Shown: piece after piece, positions 51,766-61,311 of the stretch
Layout: every line of letters starts with the position of its first letter
Position numbering within the stretch: the first letter of the stretch is position 1
Assembly (NCBI RefSeq): GCF_014596915.1
Contig: NZ_JACVWU010000034.1
Span: forward strand, 1-64,000
Origin: Streptomyces sp. TRM68416
GTDB lineage: Bacteria > Actinomycetota > Actinomycetes > Streptomycetales > Streptomycetaceae
Length of the DNA: 64,000 bases
Reading direction: 5' to 3'
Translations under genes and position numbers: made by a program
Notes under the pieces: generated by a model
The model's database searches: none
What the model was told of the DNA's origin: nothing
What the model saw: only the letters and a program-made list of their open reading frames with translations

Positions 51766-52421
51766 GCAGCAGGGAAAGGGTCCTGGGCCGGGTGCGGCGC
51801 GCCCTGGCGGACGTACCGCGGGACGAGGACGTACCGATCGAGCGGACGTATCTGCGGAAGCACGGGCAGCGCAGTGTCGAGGAGACGGTGGATCTGCTGG
51901 CGGAGAACCTGGCGGACTACCGGGCGGTGGTACATCGCACGGACGCCGCGGAACTGCCGGATCTGATCATGCGGCTGCTCGCCGAGCGTGGCTCTCAGGA
52001 GGTGCTCGTGCCCCCCGGCCTGCCGCCGGAGTGGCTGTCGCTCGCCGATGCCACTCGGGTGCACGACCGCGCGGTCAGCACCCCGCATGAGCTGGACGAG
52101 GTGGCGAGCGTGGTCACCGGCTGCGCGCTCGCGATCGCCGAGACCGGCACGCTCGTCCTGGACGGCTCCCCCGACCAGGGTCGTCGCCGCATCACTCTCG
52201 TCCCCGACCACCACATCTGTGTCGTACGCGTGCCGGACCAGGTCGTCTCCTCGGTTCCGCAGGCCCTCGAACGCCTCGACCCGGCCCGCCCGTTGACCTG
52301 GATCTCGGGGCCGTCGGCGACCAGCGACATCGAGCTGGACCGGGTGGAGGGGGTGCACGGTCCGCGCACCCTTGAGGTGGTGCTGGTGAGCGGTCGGGCG
52401 GGCGCGGACGTCACCGGGTAG
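51762..52421 (+). CDS. lutC: L-lactate utilisation protein LutC (LldG)
   Basis: A 219-residue LUD-domain protein, third subunit of the LutABC lactate oxidation system. Family marks are IAETGTLVLDGSPDQGRRRI, VPDHHICVV and the closing TSDIELDRVEGVHGPR. The GTG at 51762 overlaps the lutB stop. It ends the rightward operon that runs from rhaI; a weak long-loop dyad in the following 91 bp is the only terminator-like sequence seen. Confidence 0.94.
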   Translation: MSSRERVLGRVRRALADVPRDEDVPIERTYLRKHGQRSVEETVDLLAENLADYRAVVHRTDAAELPDLIMRLLAERGSQEVLVPPGLPPEWLSLADATRVHDRAVSTPHELDEVASVVTGCALAIAETGTLVLDGSPDQGRRRITLVPDHHICVVRVPDQVVSSVPQALERLDPARPLTWISGPSATSDIELDRVEGVHGPRTLEVVLVSGRAGADVTG

Positions 52422-52512
52422 CGGCCGGAGGGCGGTTGGCGGGAGGCGGTGACGCTCGATCCGGTCCTGGACGAGAACGCGGCCCTGTGTTGTCGCCTCC
52501 CGGCCGTGGGCC

Positions 52513-53442
52513 TCAGCCGCTCTTGCCCGTCCGGCGGGTCGCCTCCCGGCCGAGGATGCCGAAGGCCCAGCGCTCGTTGAATCCGGCCACGAAGCCGATC
52601 GCGCACCAGAAGCCCCAGAAGTCGGTGCCCTTGGCGGGTGAGCCGGGGTTTCCCGGGGACGGGCAGATCTCGGCGGCGGTGGCCGGTACCTCGAAGACGG
52701 GCACGAGGCCGCCGCTGAGCAGGAAGTAGACGGCCAGCGCGAGGATCCAGCCGACGAACACCCGGTACACGCCCTCGTGGCGCATGCTGCGGGCCATCTG
52801 GCCGGGCACGATCATCCCCTCCCGGCCGTTGGTCTGACGCCGCGTCAGCTGTTCGGCGTTGCCGCGCAGTCGGACCAGCACGCTGAGCACCGCCCCGAAC
52901 GCGCCGACGCCACCGCAGACGAACGCGCCCAACAGGTGCCAGCGGTCGGTGCAGTTGAGCGTCACCCCCAGCGCCTGGAGCAGGTCCGCGCCCCACAGCA
53001 GCGGCACGGCGAGCAGGACGAGGCTGGCGGCGGCGCCCAGCGTGAGACCGACGTTCAGGCCCCGGCTGACGGCGGTCGCGCTGTCCTGCACGAGCCGGCC
53101 CCGCAGGTCGGCTATCTCCGCGTCCAGGTACTTGAGCAGGTCGTCGTTGGGCTTGGCGTCGCCGAGCCGGCGGTCGCTCAGCGTGTTGCCGAGGACCCGC
53201 TGCACGCTGACGCGCGTAGCGACTCTGGTGTTGCGCTCGAACGCGCGCTGCGAGGCGCCGTACAAGAGCTGCAACTCAAGCTGCTGTTCGGGATACAGGT
53301 CTCCGAACTTCACATAGAGCGGATCGAGCCCGGCCGGTACCAGATGCATCAGCCCTTCGGGCTTCAGCTCGGTGTCCGCCCCCTCGACCGACTCACGCAT
53401 GATCTGCCACACACTGTGGCGGCGTCCCCCGTCGACCGTCAT
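52513..53442 (-). CDS. Membrane protein of unknown function with four predicted spans
   Basis: A 309-residue protein. About 130 polar residues at the N-terminus include a helical stretch (ELQLLYGASQRAFERNTRVA). Two spans follow near 135-155 (VGLTLGAAASLVLLAVPLLWG) and 172-192, then a basic loop (LRGNAEQLTRRQTNGREG), then two more spans near 230-250 and 275-292. It ends in a basic tail. I do not recognise the family. A sensor or scaffold in the inner membrane is possible. It converges on lutC and is divergent from the ABC exporter genes. Confidence 0.72.
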   Translation of the reverse strand: MTVDGGRRHSVWQIMRESVEGADTELKPEGLMHLVPAGLDPLYVKFGDLYPEQQLELQLLYGASQRAFERNTRVATRVSVQRVLGNTLSDRRLGDAKPNDDLLKYLDAEIADLRGRLVQDSATAVSRGLNVGLTLGAAASLVLLAVPLLWGADLLQALGVTLNCTDRWHLLGAFVCGGVGAFGAVLSVLVRLRGNAEQLTRRQTNGREGMIVPGQMARSMRHEGVYRVFVGWILALAVYFLLSGGLVPVFEVPATAAEICPSPGNPGSPAKGTDFWGFWCAIGFVAGFNERWAFGILGREATRRTGKSG

Positions 53443-53638
53443 GAAGTACCTGTACTCCTGGGGAAGTCGGCCGGGAAGACGGCTCGCCGTACCAGGGGCG
53501 TCAGGTACGTCACAGGTCCGTCACGTGGTGTCGCTGGGTACACCCCGGGATACGGGTTCTGCGCCCCGTGTGCCGCGCCCGCCGTCTCCGTAGCTTCTCG
53601 GTCAGGGCACAGGGAGTGCCGGACGGGGAGTGATGACG

Positions 53639-54424
53639 ATGTTTCGCACGGGCTCACGAGAGGGTCACGGCACCGGACCCGCCGCGGAGGCGCTCCGACT
53701 GGTCAAGGTCACCAAGGTCTATGGGACGGCCGAGAACGCCGTGACCGCGTTGCACGAGGTGACGCTGGGGCTCGGGCGCGGCACGTTCACCGCGGTGATG
53801 GGTCCGTCGGGTTCGGGGAAGACCACGCTGCTGCACTGCGCCGCGGGGCTCGACCGGCCCGACAGCGGGATCGTGCGGGTGGACGGCACGGAGCTGACCG
53901 GGGGTGACGAGACGGCGCTGACGAAGTTCCGGCGGGGGCGGATCGGGTTCGTGTTCCAGCAGTACAACCTGCTGGAGACGCTGACGGTCGCGCAGAACAC
54001 GGTGCTGCCGCTGAAGCTCGCCGGACGTCGGGTGGACCGCAAGCGGGTGCGCGAGGTGCTGGCGTCCGTCGGGCTCGGCGACCGGCTCGGCCACCGTCCC
54101 GGCGAGCTGTCCGGCGGGCAGCGCCAGCGGGTCGCCATCGCGCGCGCCCTGGTCGCCGACCCCCCGGTGATCTTCGCGGACGAGCCGACGGGCGCGCTGG
54201 ACACGCGCAGCGCCCGCGATGTGCTGAGGCTGCTCCAGCAGGCGGTGCGGGTACATGGGCGGACGGTGGTGATGGTGACGCACGACCCGGTGGCCGCCTC
54301 CTACGCGGACGCGGTGCTGTTCCTGGCGGACGGCAGGCTCGCGGGCCGCCTGGACGCGCCGACGCCGGACGCGGTGGCCGAACGCCTCGCGCACCTGGGC
54401 GACGCCGTGGCGACGGAGGTGTGA
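53639..54424 (+). CDS. ABC exporter ATP-binding protein (LolD/MacB type)
   Basis: A 261-residue ATPase from the ATG at 53639, 9 nt after GGGGAG; GTG/ATG at 53630/53633 are in frame but too close to that site. Walker A GPSGSGKTT, Q-loop FVFQQYNLLE, signature LSGGQRQRV and Walker B VIFADEPTGALD are all intact. It powers the adjacent FtsX-like permease in exporting an unknown substrate or in mechanotransmission. The permease starts 4 bp downstream. The pair resembles bacteriocin or antimicrobial-peptide resistance exporters common in Streptomyces. Confidence 0.93.
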   Translation: MFRTGSREGHGTGPAAEALRLVKVTKVYGTAENAVTALHEVTLGLGRGTFTAVMGPSGSGKTTLLHCAAGLDRPDSGIVRVDGTELTGGDETALTKFRRGRIGFVFQQYNLLETLTVAQNTVLPLKLAGRRVDRKRVREVLASVGLGDRLGHRPGELSGGQRQRVAIARALVADPPVIFADEPTGALDTRSARDVLRLLQQAVRVHGRTVVMVTHDPVAASYADAVLFLADGRLAGRLDAPTPDAVAERLAHLGDAVATEV

Positions 54425-54427
54425 GCG

Positions 54428-55738
54428 ATGCTCGTACTGGCGATGCGGTCGATCCGGCAGCGGCCCGGACGGTTCCTGGCGACGCTGCTGGCCGCCTTCC
54501 TGGGCGCGGCGATCGTCATGACGTTCAACTCGCTGCACGACACGGCGGGGCAGCCGGGCGTCGATGCGACGAGCGCGGACACGCTGACCGTGGCGGCGAG
54601 TGTGGTCGGCGGCTACGGCACCCTCCTGGTGTTCTTCGCGGTGGCCTCGACGCTGACCGTCAACGTCCGTCAGCGGACGGCCGAGTTGGAGCTGCTGCGC
54701 TGCTCGGGGGCAACGCCGGCGCAGATCAGACGGATGGTCGTGGGTGAGGCGGTGGCCGTGGCCCTGCTGGGTGCGGCGTCGGCGATCGGACCGGCGGTGC
54801 TCGGCGGGCGGGTGCTGCTGGGGATCTTCCACGACAGCGGTCAGGTCTCCGAGTCCGTGGAGCACTCCTTCGGTCCCGTCGCGCTGATGACGGGCATCGG
54901 CATCACCCTGCTCGCCGCGGCGGGCGCCGCGTTCCTCGCCGTACGGCGTGCGAGGCGCGGTACCGCACGGCACGGCGGGGCCAGGACGTTCCTCGCGTAC
55001 GCGGCGCTGGCGGCCGGGGCACTGTCGGTGTGCGCCACGTTCGCGTTCTCCGCGACCGACGAGGCGCTGATGGCGCCGCCCGCGTACGGGGCGATCCTGT
55101 TGTCGGTGGGCTGCGCGCTGCTGGCTCCGCGGCTGCTGACGGGGGTGCTGGACCGGTTGCCGCTGAGCGGTGCGCGCGGCTGGCTGGCCGTGCGGAACCT
55201 GCGGGAGCGGGCCGGGCAGCTGGCCGGGATCCTCATGTCGCTGATCCTGTTCACGGCGGTGTCCACGGCCACGCTGACCATGCAGGCGGTGGAGAGCGAC
55301 GCCCTCGCGGCCTCGGGCGCGGTGAAGTCGGTCGACGCCAAGAACCTGGAGACCCTCAACTTCACGGTCGTCGGCATCATCGTGGTGTTCGTCTGCGTGA
55401 TGCTCGTCAACTCCCTGTACGCGGCGACGATTTACCGCGGCCGCGAGTTCGGGCAGCAGCGGCTGGCGGGCGCGACGCCGGACCAGGTGCTCGGCACGGT
55501 CGGCGTCGAGGCGCTGATCCTCACGCTCACCGGGCTCGCCTTCGGCGCGCTGACGGCACTGGCCGGGATCGTCCCGTTCACCATGGTCCGCACGGACGGC
55601 GTGCTGCCCGGCGAGGTCTACGGCATCGGCGCCACGGTGGCCGCCGTCGCGGCGGCGACGACGCTGGGCACGAGCCTGATCACGGCGCGGCGGGCGCTGC
55701 GGACGCCTGCGGTGCGGGCGGTGGCGGTGGCGTCGTAA
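54428..55738 (+). CDS. FtsX/MacB-type ABC transporter permease
   Basis: A 436-residue permease with two FtsX-like halves. The N-terminal span is RFLATLLAAFLGAAIVMTF. A first FtsX core (VFFAVASTLTVNVRQRTAEL, LLRCSGATPAQIRRMVVGEA) and a second (VVFVCVMLVNSLYAATIYRG, GQQRLAGATPDQVLGTVGVE) carry the conserved coupling motif. About eight spans are predicted. GGAGG at the end of the ATPase gene serves as its ribosome site. A convergent terminator follows. Confidence 0.9.
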   Translation: MLVLAMRSIRQRPGRFLATLLAAFLGAAIVMTFNSLHDTAGQPGVDATSADTLTVAASVVGGYGTLLVFFAVASTLTVNVRQRTAELELLRCSGATPAQIRRMVVGEAVAVALLGAASAIGPAVLGGRVLLGIFHDSGQVSESVEHSFGPVALMTGIGITLLAAAGAAFLAVRRARRGTARHGGARTFLAYAALAAGALSVCATFAFSATDEALMAPPAYGAILLSVGCALLAPRLLTGVLDRLPLSGARGWLAVRNLRERAGQLAGILMSLILFTAVSTATLTMQAVESDALAASGAVKSVDAKNLETLNFTVVGIIVVFVCVMLVNSLYAATIYRGREFGQQRLAGATPDQVLGTVGVEALILTLTGLAFGALTALAGIVPFTMVRTDGVLPGEVYGIGATVAAVAAATTLGTSLITARRALRTPAVRAVAVAS

Positions 55739-55814
55739 GCCGTGAGCCGGGCCGCCTCCGGCCGGGAGGGCGATCGGTGACGCACGTGGCCCACGCCCTT
55801 CCCGAACACTTCAC

Positions 55815-55851
55815 GGAGCCCCTTCGCACTTATCACCCGGCAAGGGGCTCC
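55815..55851. terminator. Convergent hairpin terminator
   Basis: Perfect 10-bp stem GGAGCCCCTT (55815-55824) with AAGGGGCTCC (55842-55851), 17-nt loop. It lies between the ABC permease and the oppositely read regulator-like gene and can serve both. Confidence 0.65.
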
Positions 55852-55951
55852 TGGTCGAAGCAGTCCCACGTCGATCAGTCCGGGGAGGCCGAGCCCGCCC
55901 CGGAACCGGCGGACCTCGCCGGCCTCCTGCCACGTGCCCCGCCGGCGGCCG

Positions 55952-57712
55952 TCACCCGTCCTCCCCCGCCGGGGCGGTCGCGTACTCCGTGAAGCGGTGC
56001 ACGCTCTGCGGGTTCAGCCGGTAGCCGGGGCGGCCCTGGAGGACGGCGTCCTGGATGAGGCTGTAGTCGGCGACGTCCCGGAACCGCTCCTGGCAGGCGA
56101 TGCGGAATCTGCGCACGGTCTGCGCCAGCGCGGCGGAGGTGCGCATCGTGCGCTCGGCCAGTTCGGCGGCGGAGAGGAACGGCGGTTCCGAGCCGGACGC
56201 GAGGTGCCGGGCGAAGTCGTGGCCGAGCACACGCAGGATGTCGATGAGCGGCTGCGGGGTGTTCTCGTACACGGTGATGCCCTCGATGGACAGCAGGGGG
56301 CCGTAGAGGGTGACCTCCAGCCGGTTGGGCTCCGGCAGCTTCTCGTCGTCCAGGTCGAGGGAGAGGAACTCGGGCGCGAGGTGTCCGGCGCGCAGCCCGA
56401 TGTAGCGGCTGAGCAGCTGGCCACGGTCCGCGGTGCGGGGCGCCTGCAGGTAGTCGACGACGGCGCTCAGGGCGTCCGGCAGGGCGGGCCGCAGGTCCCG
56501 CAGATAGCGGGTGATCCATTCCACCGAGGCGTCGCGGCCGTGCAGCCGGGCGTGCAGGACGGCGGTGTCCAGCAGGACGAGGGAGGCGCAGGAGTCCAGT
56601 TCGGCGTAGCCCAGCCGGTCGTGCAGGGTCGCGGCCGTGTCGATGAGCGCGCCCGGCTTCACCCGGATCCGGTAGCTGCGCAGCATCCGGTGCCAGGTCT
56701 CGTACGCCGTGAGGTGCACGTTCCACTTGTCGGCGGCCTCCAGGTAGCGGTCGCCGAGGCGGCGGAAGATGCGCGGGTACGGCGACTGCTGGTAGGTGGC
56801 CCAGCCGAAGGAGAAGATGTCGAGTGCCGCGTCGAAGTCGCGCTGGGCGCCGTAGCGGCAGGCGGAGATGAGGAACTCGCTGGTGCGGACGTAGCGCAGG
56901 AGCAGGGAGCGGTCCCGTTCGGTCAGTTCGGTGGGGCGCAGCGCGGAGGACTCCACGAAGGTGCTGTACTGGCCGCTCTGCACGTCTCCCAGGTGGAAGG
57001 CGTAGGAGCGCCCCGCGCCGGACGCGGCCGTCGGGTGGTCGGCGAGCACCTTCTCCACGTAGGTGCGCTGGGTCTCCAGTTCGGCAGCGGCCTCCTCCTG
57101 CCGACCGGCGAGCAGATGGGCGACGACCAGGTCGGTGTGCAGCCAGGAGGCGTCCGCGAAGTAGCGGTACCGGCGGTAGCGGTCGAGGGAGGCCTGGAAG
57201 AGCGGCACGGCCCGCTCCGCGTCGCCTGCGGCGGCCGCCGCGAGGCCCTTCTGCCACAGGACGAAGGAGACCTGGGCGAACGCCTCGGGCCCGGCGTCGT
57301 ACCCGGCGTCGCGGGCCAGCCGGGCGAACGCCGAGGGGAACATGGAGTCGGCGTATCCGGCCCACCCCTGGCTGAGGTGGTCGGCCACCTCGGCCAGCAG
57401 GTCGAGGGACCGCTCGTGCACGGCCCGGCCGAGGAGGTCGATCAGCTCCCGGGTCCTCGGCAGGATCCGGCCGGTGTAGAAGAAGGACGTGTCGACGTAC
57501 TTCTCGGCGGTCGCCAGCAGCGTGGGCGCGGCCGAGGTCCCGTCGTCCATCCGGGCGCACAGCTCGCCGAGGAGCAGCAGCAGCGCGACGTCGTGCTCGT
57601 CGGCCTGCCGCAGATCGGACGCGGGCACGTCCACCACGTCGGTCACCACGACCCGGCGGCCGCCGGCCACGTGCTCCTCCAGCGCCCGGTAACGCTCGAC
57701 TACGCTGCTCAT
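55952..57712 (-). CDS. Large regulator-like protein with C-terminal winged-helix domain (paralogue 1)
   Basis: A 586-residue protein from the ATG at 57712. The first 400 residues are Ala/Leu-rich helical repeats reminiscent of TPRs (LLLLLGELCARMDDG, AVPLFQASLDRYRRYRYFAD). The C-terminal 90 residues look like a helix-turn-helix unit: FLSAAELAERTMRTSAALAQ, then TVRRFRIACQERF and a constant IQDAVLQGRPGYRLNP. The partial gene at the right edge is a close paralogue (about half of residues identical by eye over 280). They bracket a metabolic cassette and probably regulate it. The family is not known to me. The ribosome site is weak; a dyad lies about 170 bp upstream. Confidence 0.75.
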   Translation of the reverse strand: MSSVVERYRALEEHVAGGRRVVVTDVVDVPASDLRQADEHDVALLLLLGELCARMDDGTSAAPTLLATAEKYVDTSFFYTGRILPRTRELIDLLGRAVHERSLDLLAEVADHLSQGWAGYADSMFPSAFARLARDAGYDAGPEAFAQVSFVLWQKGLAAAAAGDAERAVPLFQASLDRYRRYRYFADASWLHTDLVVAHLLAGRQEEAAAELETQRTYVEKVLADHPTAASGAGRSYAFHLGDVQSGQYSTFVESSALRPTELTERDRSLLLRYVRTSEFLISACRYGAQRDFDAALDIFSFGWATYQQSPYPRIFRRLGDRYLEAADKWNVHLTAYETWHRMLRSYRIRVKPGALIDTAATLHDRLGYAELDSCASLVLLDTAVLHARLHGRDASVEWITRYLRDLRPALPDALSAVVDYLQAPRTADRGQLLSRYIGLRAGHLAPEFLSLDLDDEKLPEPNRLEVTLYGPLLSIEGITVYENTPQPLIDILRVLGHDFARHLASGSEPPFLSAAELAERTMRTSAALAQTVRRFRIACQERFRDVADYSLIQDAVLQGRPGYRLNPQSVHRFTEYATAPAGEDG

Positions 57713-57882
57713 CTTCGCTGTCCCATCGTTGCTCGCCCATGCGCCACGGCGTCCCCGCCGACCGGACCTCGTAGGCGGTGTCGGCAACCGGTCGGTGACG
57801 CTTGTCCGGAGCAGCCCCACGTAGGGCCACCCGGCTCCGACCAGACATGTTTCGGGCGGCCCACTGCTGCGTGAGTGTGCCA

Positions 57883-57909
57883 CGGGTGCCGGTTCCCCCA
57901 CGGCACCCG
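57883..57909. promoter_or_regulatory. Inverted repeat upstream of paralogue 1
   Basis: CGGGTGCCG (57883-57891) mirrors CGGCACCCG (57901-57909) with a 9-bp spacer. It sits in the 376-bp gap 57713-58088 that should hold the promoter of the regulator-like gene. Operator function is a guess. The rest of the gap holds only the terminator at 58014-58068. Confidence 0.35.
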
Positions 57910-58013
57910 CAAGTATCTCGGTGTCATCTTAGACATGCCGGATGACTCACCCGTCCCGGCTGTGGCACCCCCGTCCCGCGCACCCGTGGCGCCCCCGCCT
58001 CCACACACCGAAG

Positions 58014-58068
58014 CGGCCCCGGACGGCGGGGAGGGCCGGCTTTCCGGCTTCCCCGCCGTCCGGGGCCG
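58014..58068. terminator. Very strong hairpin at the end of the metK-adoK-metF cassette
   Basis: Perfect 19-bp stem with arms 58014-58032 and 58050-58068, the loop holding a small inner GCCGG/CCGGC stem. It begins 21 bp beyond the metF stop on the leftward transcript, the expected place for termination. No U-tract. Confidence 0.7.
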
Positions 58069-58088
58069 TGGTGCGGGCCCGCGGCGGC

Positions 58089-58997
58089 TCAGACGCAGCG
58101 ACTGTCGGCCAGGGTGCCCTCCTCCCGGCGAAGCGCCCGGTCCGCTGCCGAGCCCACAACGTTGCGGTGGATCTCGGTCGTCGCGGTGGACCTGTTCAGG
58201 GTGATGTAGTGCAGGCCGGGGGCGCCCTCGGCGAGCAGCCGTTCGGCCAGGGCGGTGGCGTGCTCGACGCCGATGCGGTGGCCCTCGCCGGGCCGGTCGC
58301 GGACGGCTTCGAGCCGGTGCGCCAGTTCCTCCGGGAAAGAGGCGCCGCTGAGTTCCGCGAAGCGGCTGATCTGGCGGACGTCGGTGGCGGGCATGATCTC
58401 GGGGATGATCGGCGTGTCGCAGCCCGCGGCCGCCACCCGGTCCCGCAGGCGCAGATAGTCCTCGGCGTGGAAGAACATCTGCGTGATCGCGTAGTCGGCC
58501 CCCGCCCGGCACTTGGCCACGAAGTGCCGGATCTCGCTCTCCCAGTCCGGCGAGCGCGGGTGCCGTTCCGGGAACGCGGCCACGCCGATGGTGAAGCCGC
58601 CCAGCGAGCGGATGAGCTCGACCAGTTCGCGGGCGTGGGTGAAGCCGTGCGGATGCGGTGTCCAGGCGCCGAGCGGGTCGCCGGGCGGGTCGCCGCGCAG
58701 CGCCAGGACGTCACGGATGCCGGCGTCGGCGTACTGCCCGATGATCTGCCGCAGTTCGGCGACCGAGTGCCCGACCGCGGTGAGGTGTGCGACCGGGCGC
58801 AGGGTCGTCTCGGCCGCGATGCGCCGGGTCAGGGCGACGGTGCGGTCCCGGGAGGAGCCGCCGGCCCCGTAGGTGATGGAGACGAAGTCGGGGCGCAGCG
58901 CCTCGACCCGGCGCAGGGCGTGCCACAGCGTGCGCTCGCCGGCCTGCGTCTTCGGCGGGAAGAACTCGAAGGAGAACGTGCGGGTATCGGCGGTCAT
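58089..58997 (-). CDS. metF: Methylenetetrahydrofolate reductase
   Basis: A 302-residue FAD-dependent TIM-barrel enzyme that reduces 5,10-methylene-THF to 5-methyl-THF for homocysteine methylation. Visible marks are FSFEFFPPKTQAGERTLWH, VSITYGAGGSSRDRT, LALRGDPPGDPLGAW, and FVAKCRAGADYAITQMFF. The ATG at 58997 overlaps the adoK stop (ATGA). It is the last gene of the leftward cassette. Housekeeping metF is usually elsewhere, so this is probably a second copy tied to high methyl demand. Confidence 0.94.
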   Translation of the reverse strand: MTADTRTFSFEFFPPKTQAGERTLWHALRRVEALRPDFVSITYGAGGSSRDRTVALTRRIAAETTLRPVAHLTAVGHSVAELRQIIGQYADAGIRDVLALRGDPPGDPLGAWTPHPHGFTHARELVELIRSLGGFTIGVAAFPERHPRSPDWESEIRHFVAKCRAGADYAITQMFFHAEDYLRLRDRVAAAGCDTPIIPEIMPATDVRQISRFAELSGASFPEELAHRLEAVRDRPGEGHRIGVEHATALAERLLAEGAPGLHYITLNRSTATTEIHRNVVGSAADRALRREEGTLADSRCV

Positions 58998-59977
58998 GAC
59001 ACCACCGTCAGACACGCGGCGATCTCCTCGGCGGGCCGCCGGCCGTAGACGGTGCCGATCCGGTCCAGCAGGTCGGAGGCGAGCAGCTTGTACTCCTGCG
59101 TGCCCAGGGACTCGATGACCACGGTGGCCAGGGCGCAGCCGAGCTGGGCCGCGCGTTCGTACGGCAGACGCCGGGCCAGGCCCGCGAGGAAACCGGCGCG
59201 GAAGGCGTCGCCCACCCCGGTCGGGTCGACGACGTCCCGCGTCGGCACGGCCGGTACGTCCTGCCGGTGCCCGTCGGCGGTCTCGAGGGTGACGCCGTCG
59301 GCGCCGCGGGTGACGATCCAGGCGCCCACCCGGCCGAGCGCCTCCGCTCGGCTCCAGCCGGTCCGCTCCAGCAGGAGGGCCTGCTCGTACTCGTTGGTGA
59401 ACAGCAGCCGGGCGCAGTCCACCAGGCGCCGGGTCTGCCCGGTGTCCAGGCGGGCCAGCTGCTGGGACGGGTCGGCCGCGACCGGGACTCCCAGGGCATG
59501 CGCGGCGGCCGTGTGGCGCAGCATCGCCTCGGGGTCGTCGGCGCCGACAAGGACGAGGTCGAAGGGCCCCGCCCGCCGGTGCGCGGCGGCGAGGTCGATA
59601 CGGCTCGCCTCGGCCATGGCACCGGCGTAGAAGGTGGCGATCTGGTTCTGGTCGGCGTCGGTGGTGCACACGAAGCGCGCGGTGTGCAGGGTGTCGCTCA
59701 CCCGCACCGACGCGGTGTCGACGCCGTGCCGGGTGAGCCAGGCGTCGTACTCGGGGAAGTCGGTGCCCGCGGCGCCCACCAGCACGGGGCGCAGGCCGAA
59801 CCTGCCGAGCCCGAGGGCGATGTTCGCGCCGACACCGCCGCGCCGGACGTCGAGACGGTCCGCGAGGAAGGACAGCGAGACCCTGTCGAGCCGGTCGGTG
59901 ATCAGCTGGTCCCGGAAACGGCCGGGGAAGACCATCAGATGGTCGGTGGCTATCGACCCGGCGACTGCGATGCGCAC
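58994..59977 (-). CDS. adoK: PfkB-family adenosine kinase (actinobacterial AdoK-like)
   Basis: A 327-residue ribokinase-fold enzyme. It closely follows the mycobacterial adenosine kinase pattern: IAVAGSIATDHLMVFPGRF at the start, RRGGVGANIALGLGRFG, TARFVCTTDADQNQIATFYA and the anion-hole/catalytic DPTGVGDAFRAGF. Adenosine released from S-adenosylhomocysteine would be phosphorylated to AMP, pulling methylation forward. GTG start with GGGAG. It overlaps metF by 4 bp and follows metK by 36 bp. A different nucleoside or sugar substrate cannot be excluded. Confidence 0.88.
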   Translation of the reverse strand: MRIAVAGSIATDHLMVFPGRFRDQLITDRLDRVSLSFLADRLDVRRGGVGANIALGLGRFGLRPVLVGAAGTDFPEYDAWLTRHGVDTASVRVSDTLHTARFVCTTDADQNQIATFYAGAMAEASRIDLAAAHRRAGPFDLVLVGADDPEAMLRHTAAAHALGVPVAADPSQQLARLDTGQTRRLVDCARLLFTNEYEQALLLERTGWSRAEALGRVGAWIVTRGADGVTLETADGHRQDVPAVPTRDVVDPTGVGDAFRAGFLAGLARRLPYERAAQLGCALATVVIESLGTQEYKLLASDLLDRIGTVYGRRPAEEIAACLTVVS

Positions 59978-60013
59978 GGCGATCTCCCTTCTCGGCTGCC
60001 GCGAAGGCCGTTG

Positions 60014-61237
<1,224 letters not shown>

Positions 61238-61311
61238 CGCCGTTTCTCCTCTGTTGCGTCGGGAAGTGCGGGACGGCCGGCCGTGCCGGGTGAAGGGCCG
61301 AACGGTGAGGG

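Noticed and set aside
52422..52512. Terminator after lutC
   Set aside because: Only a GGGAGGCG/CGCCTCCC pair with a very long loop is visible; too weak to call.
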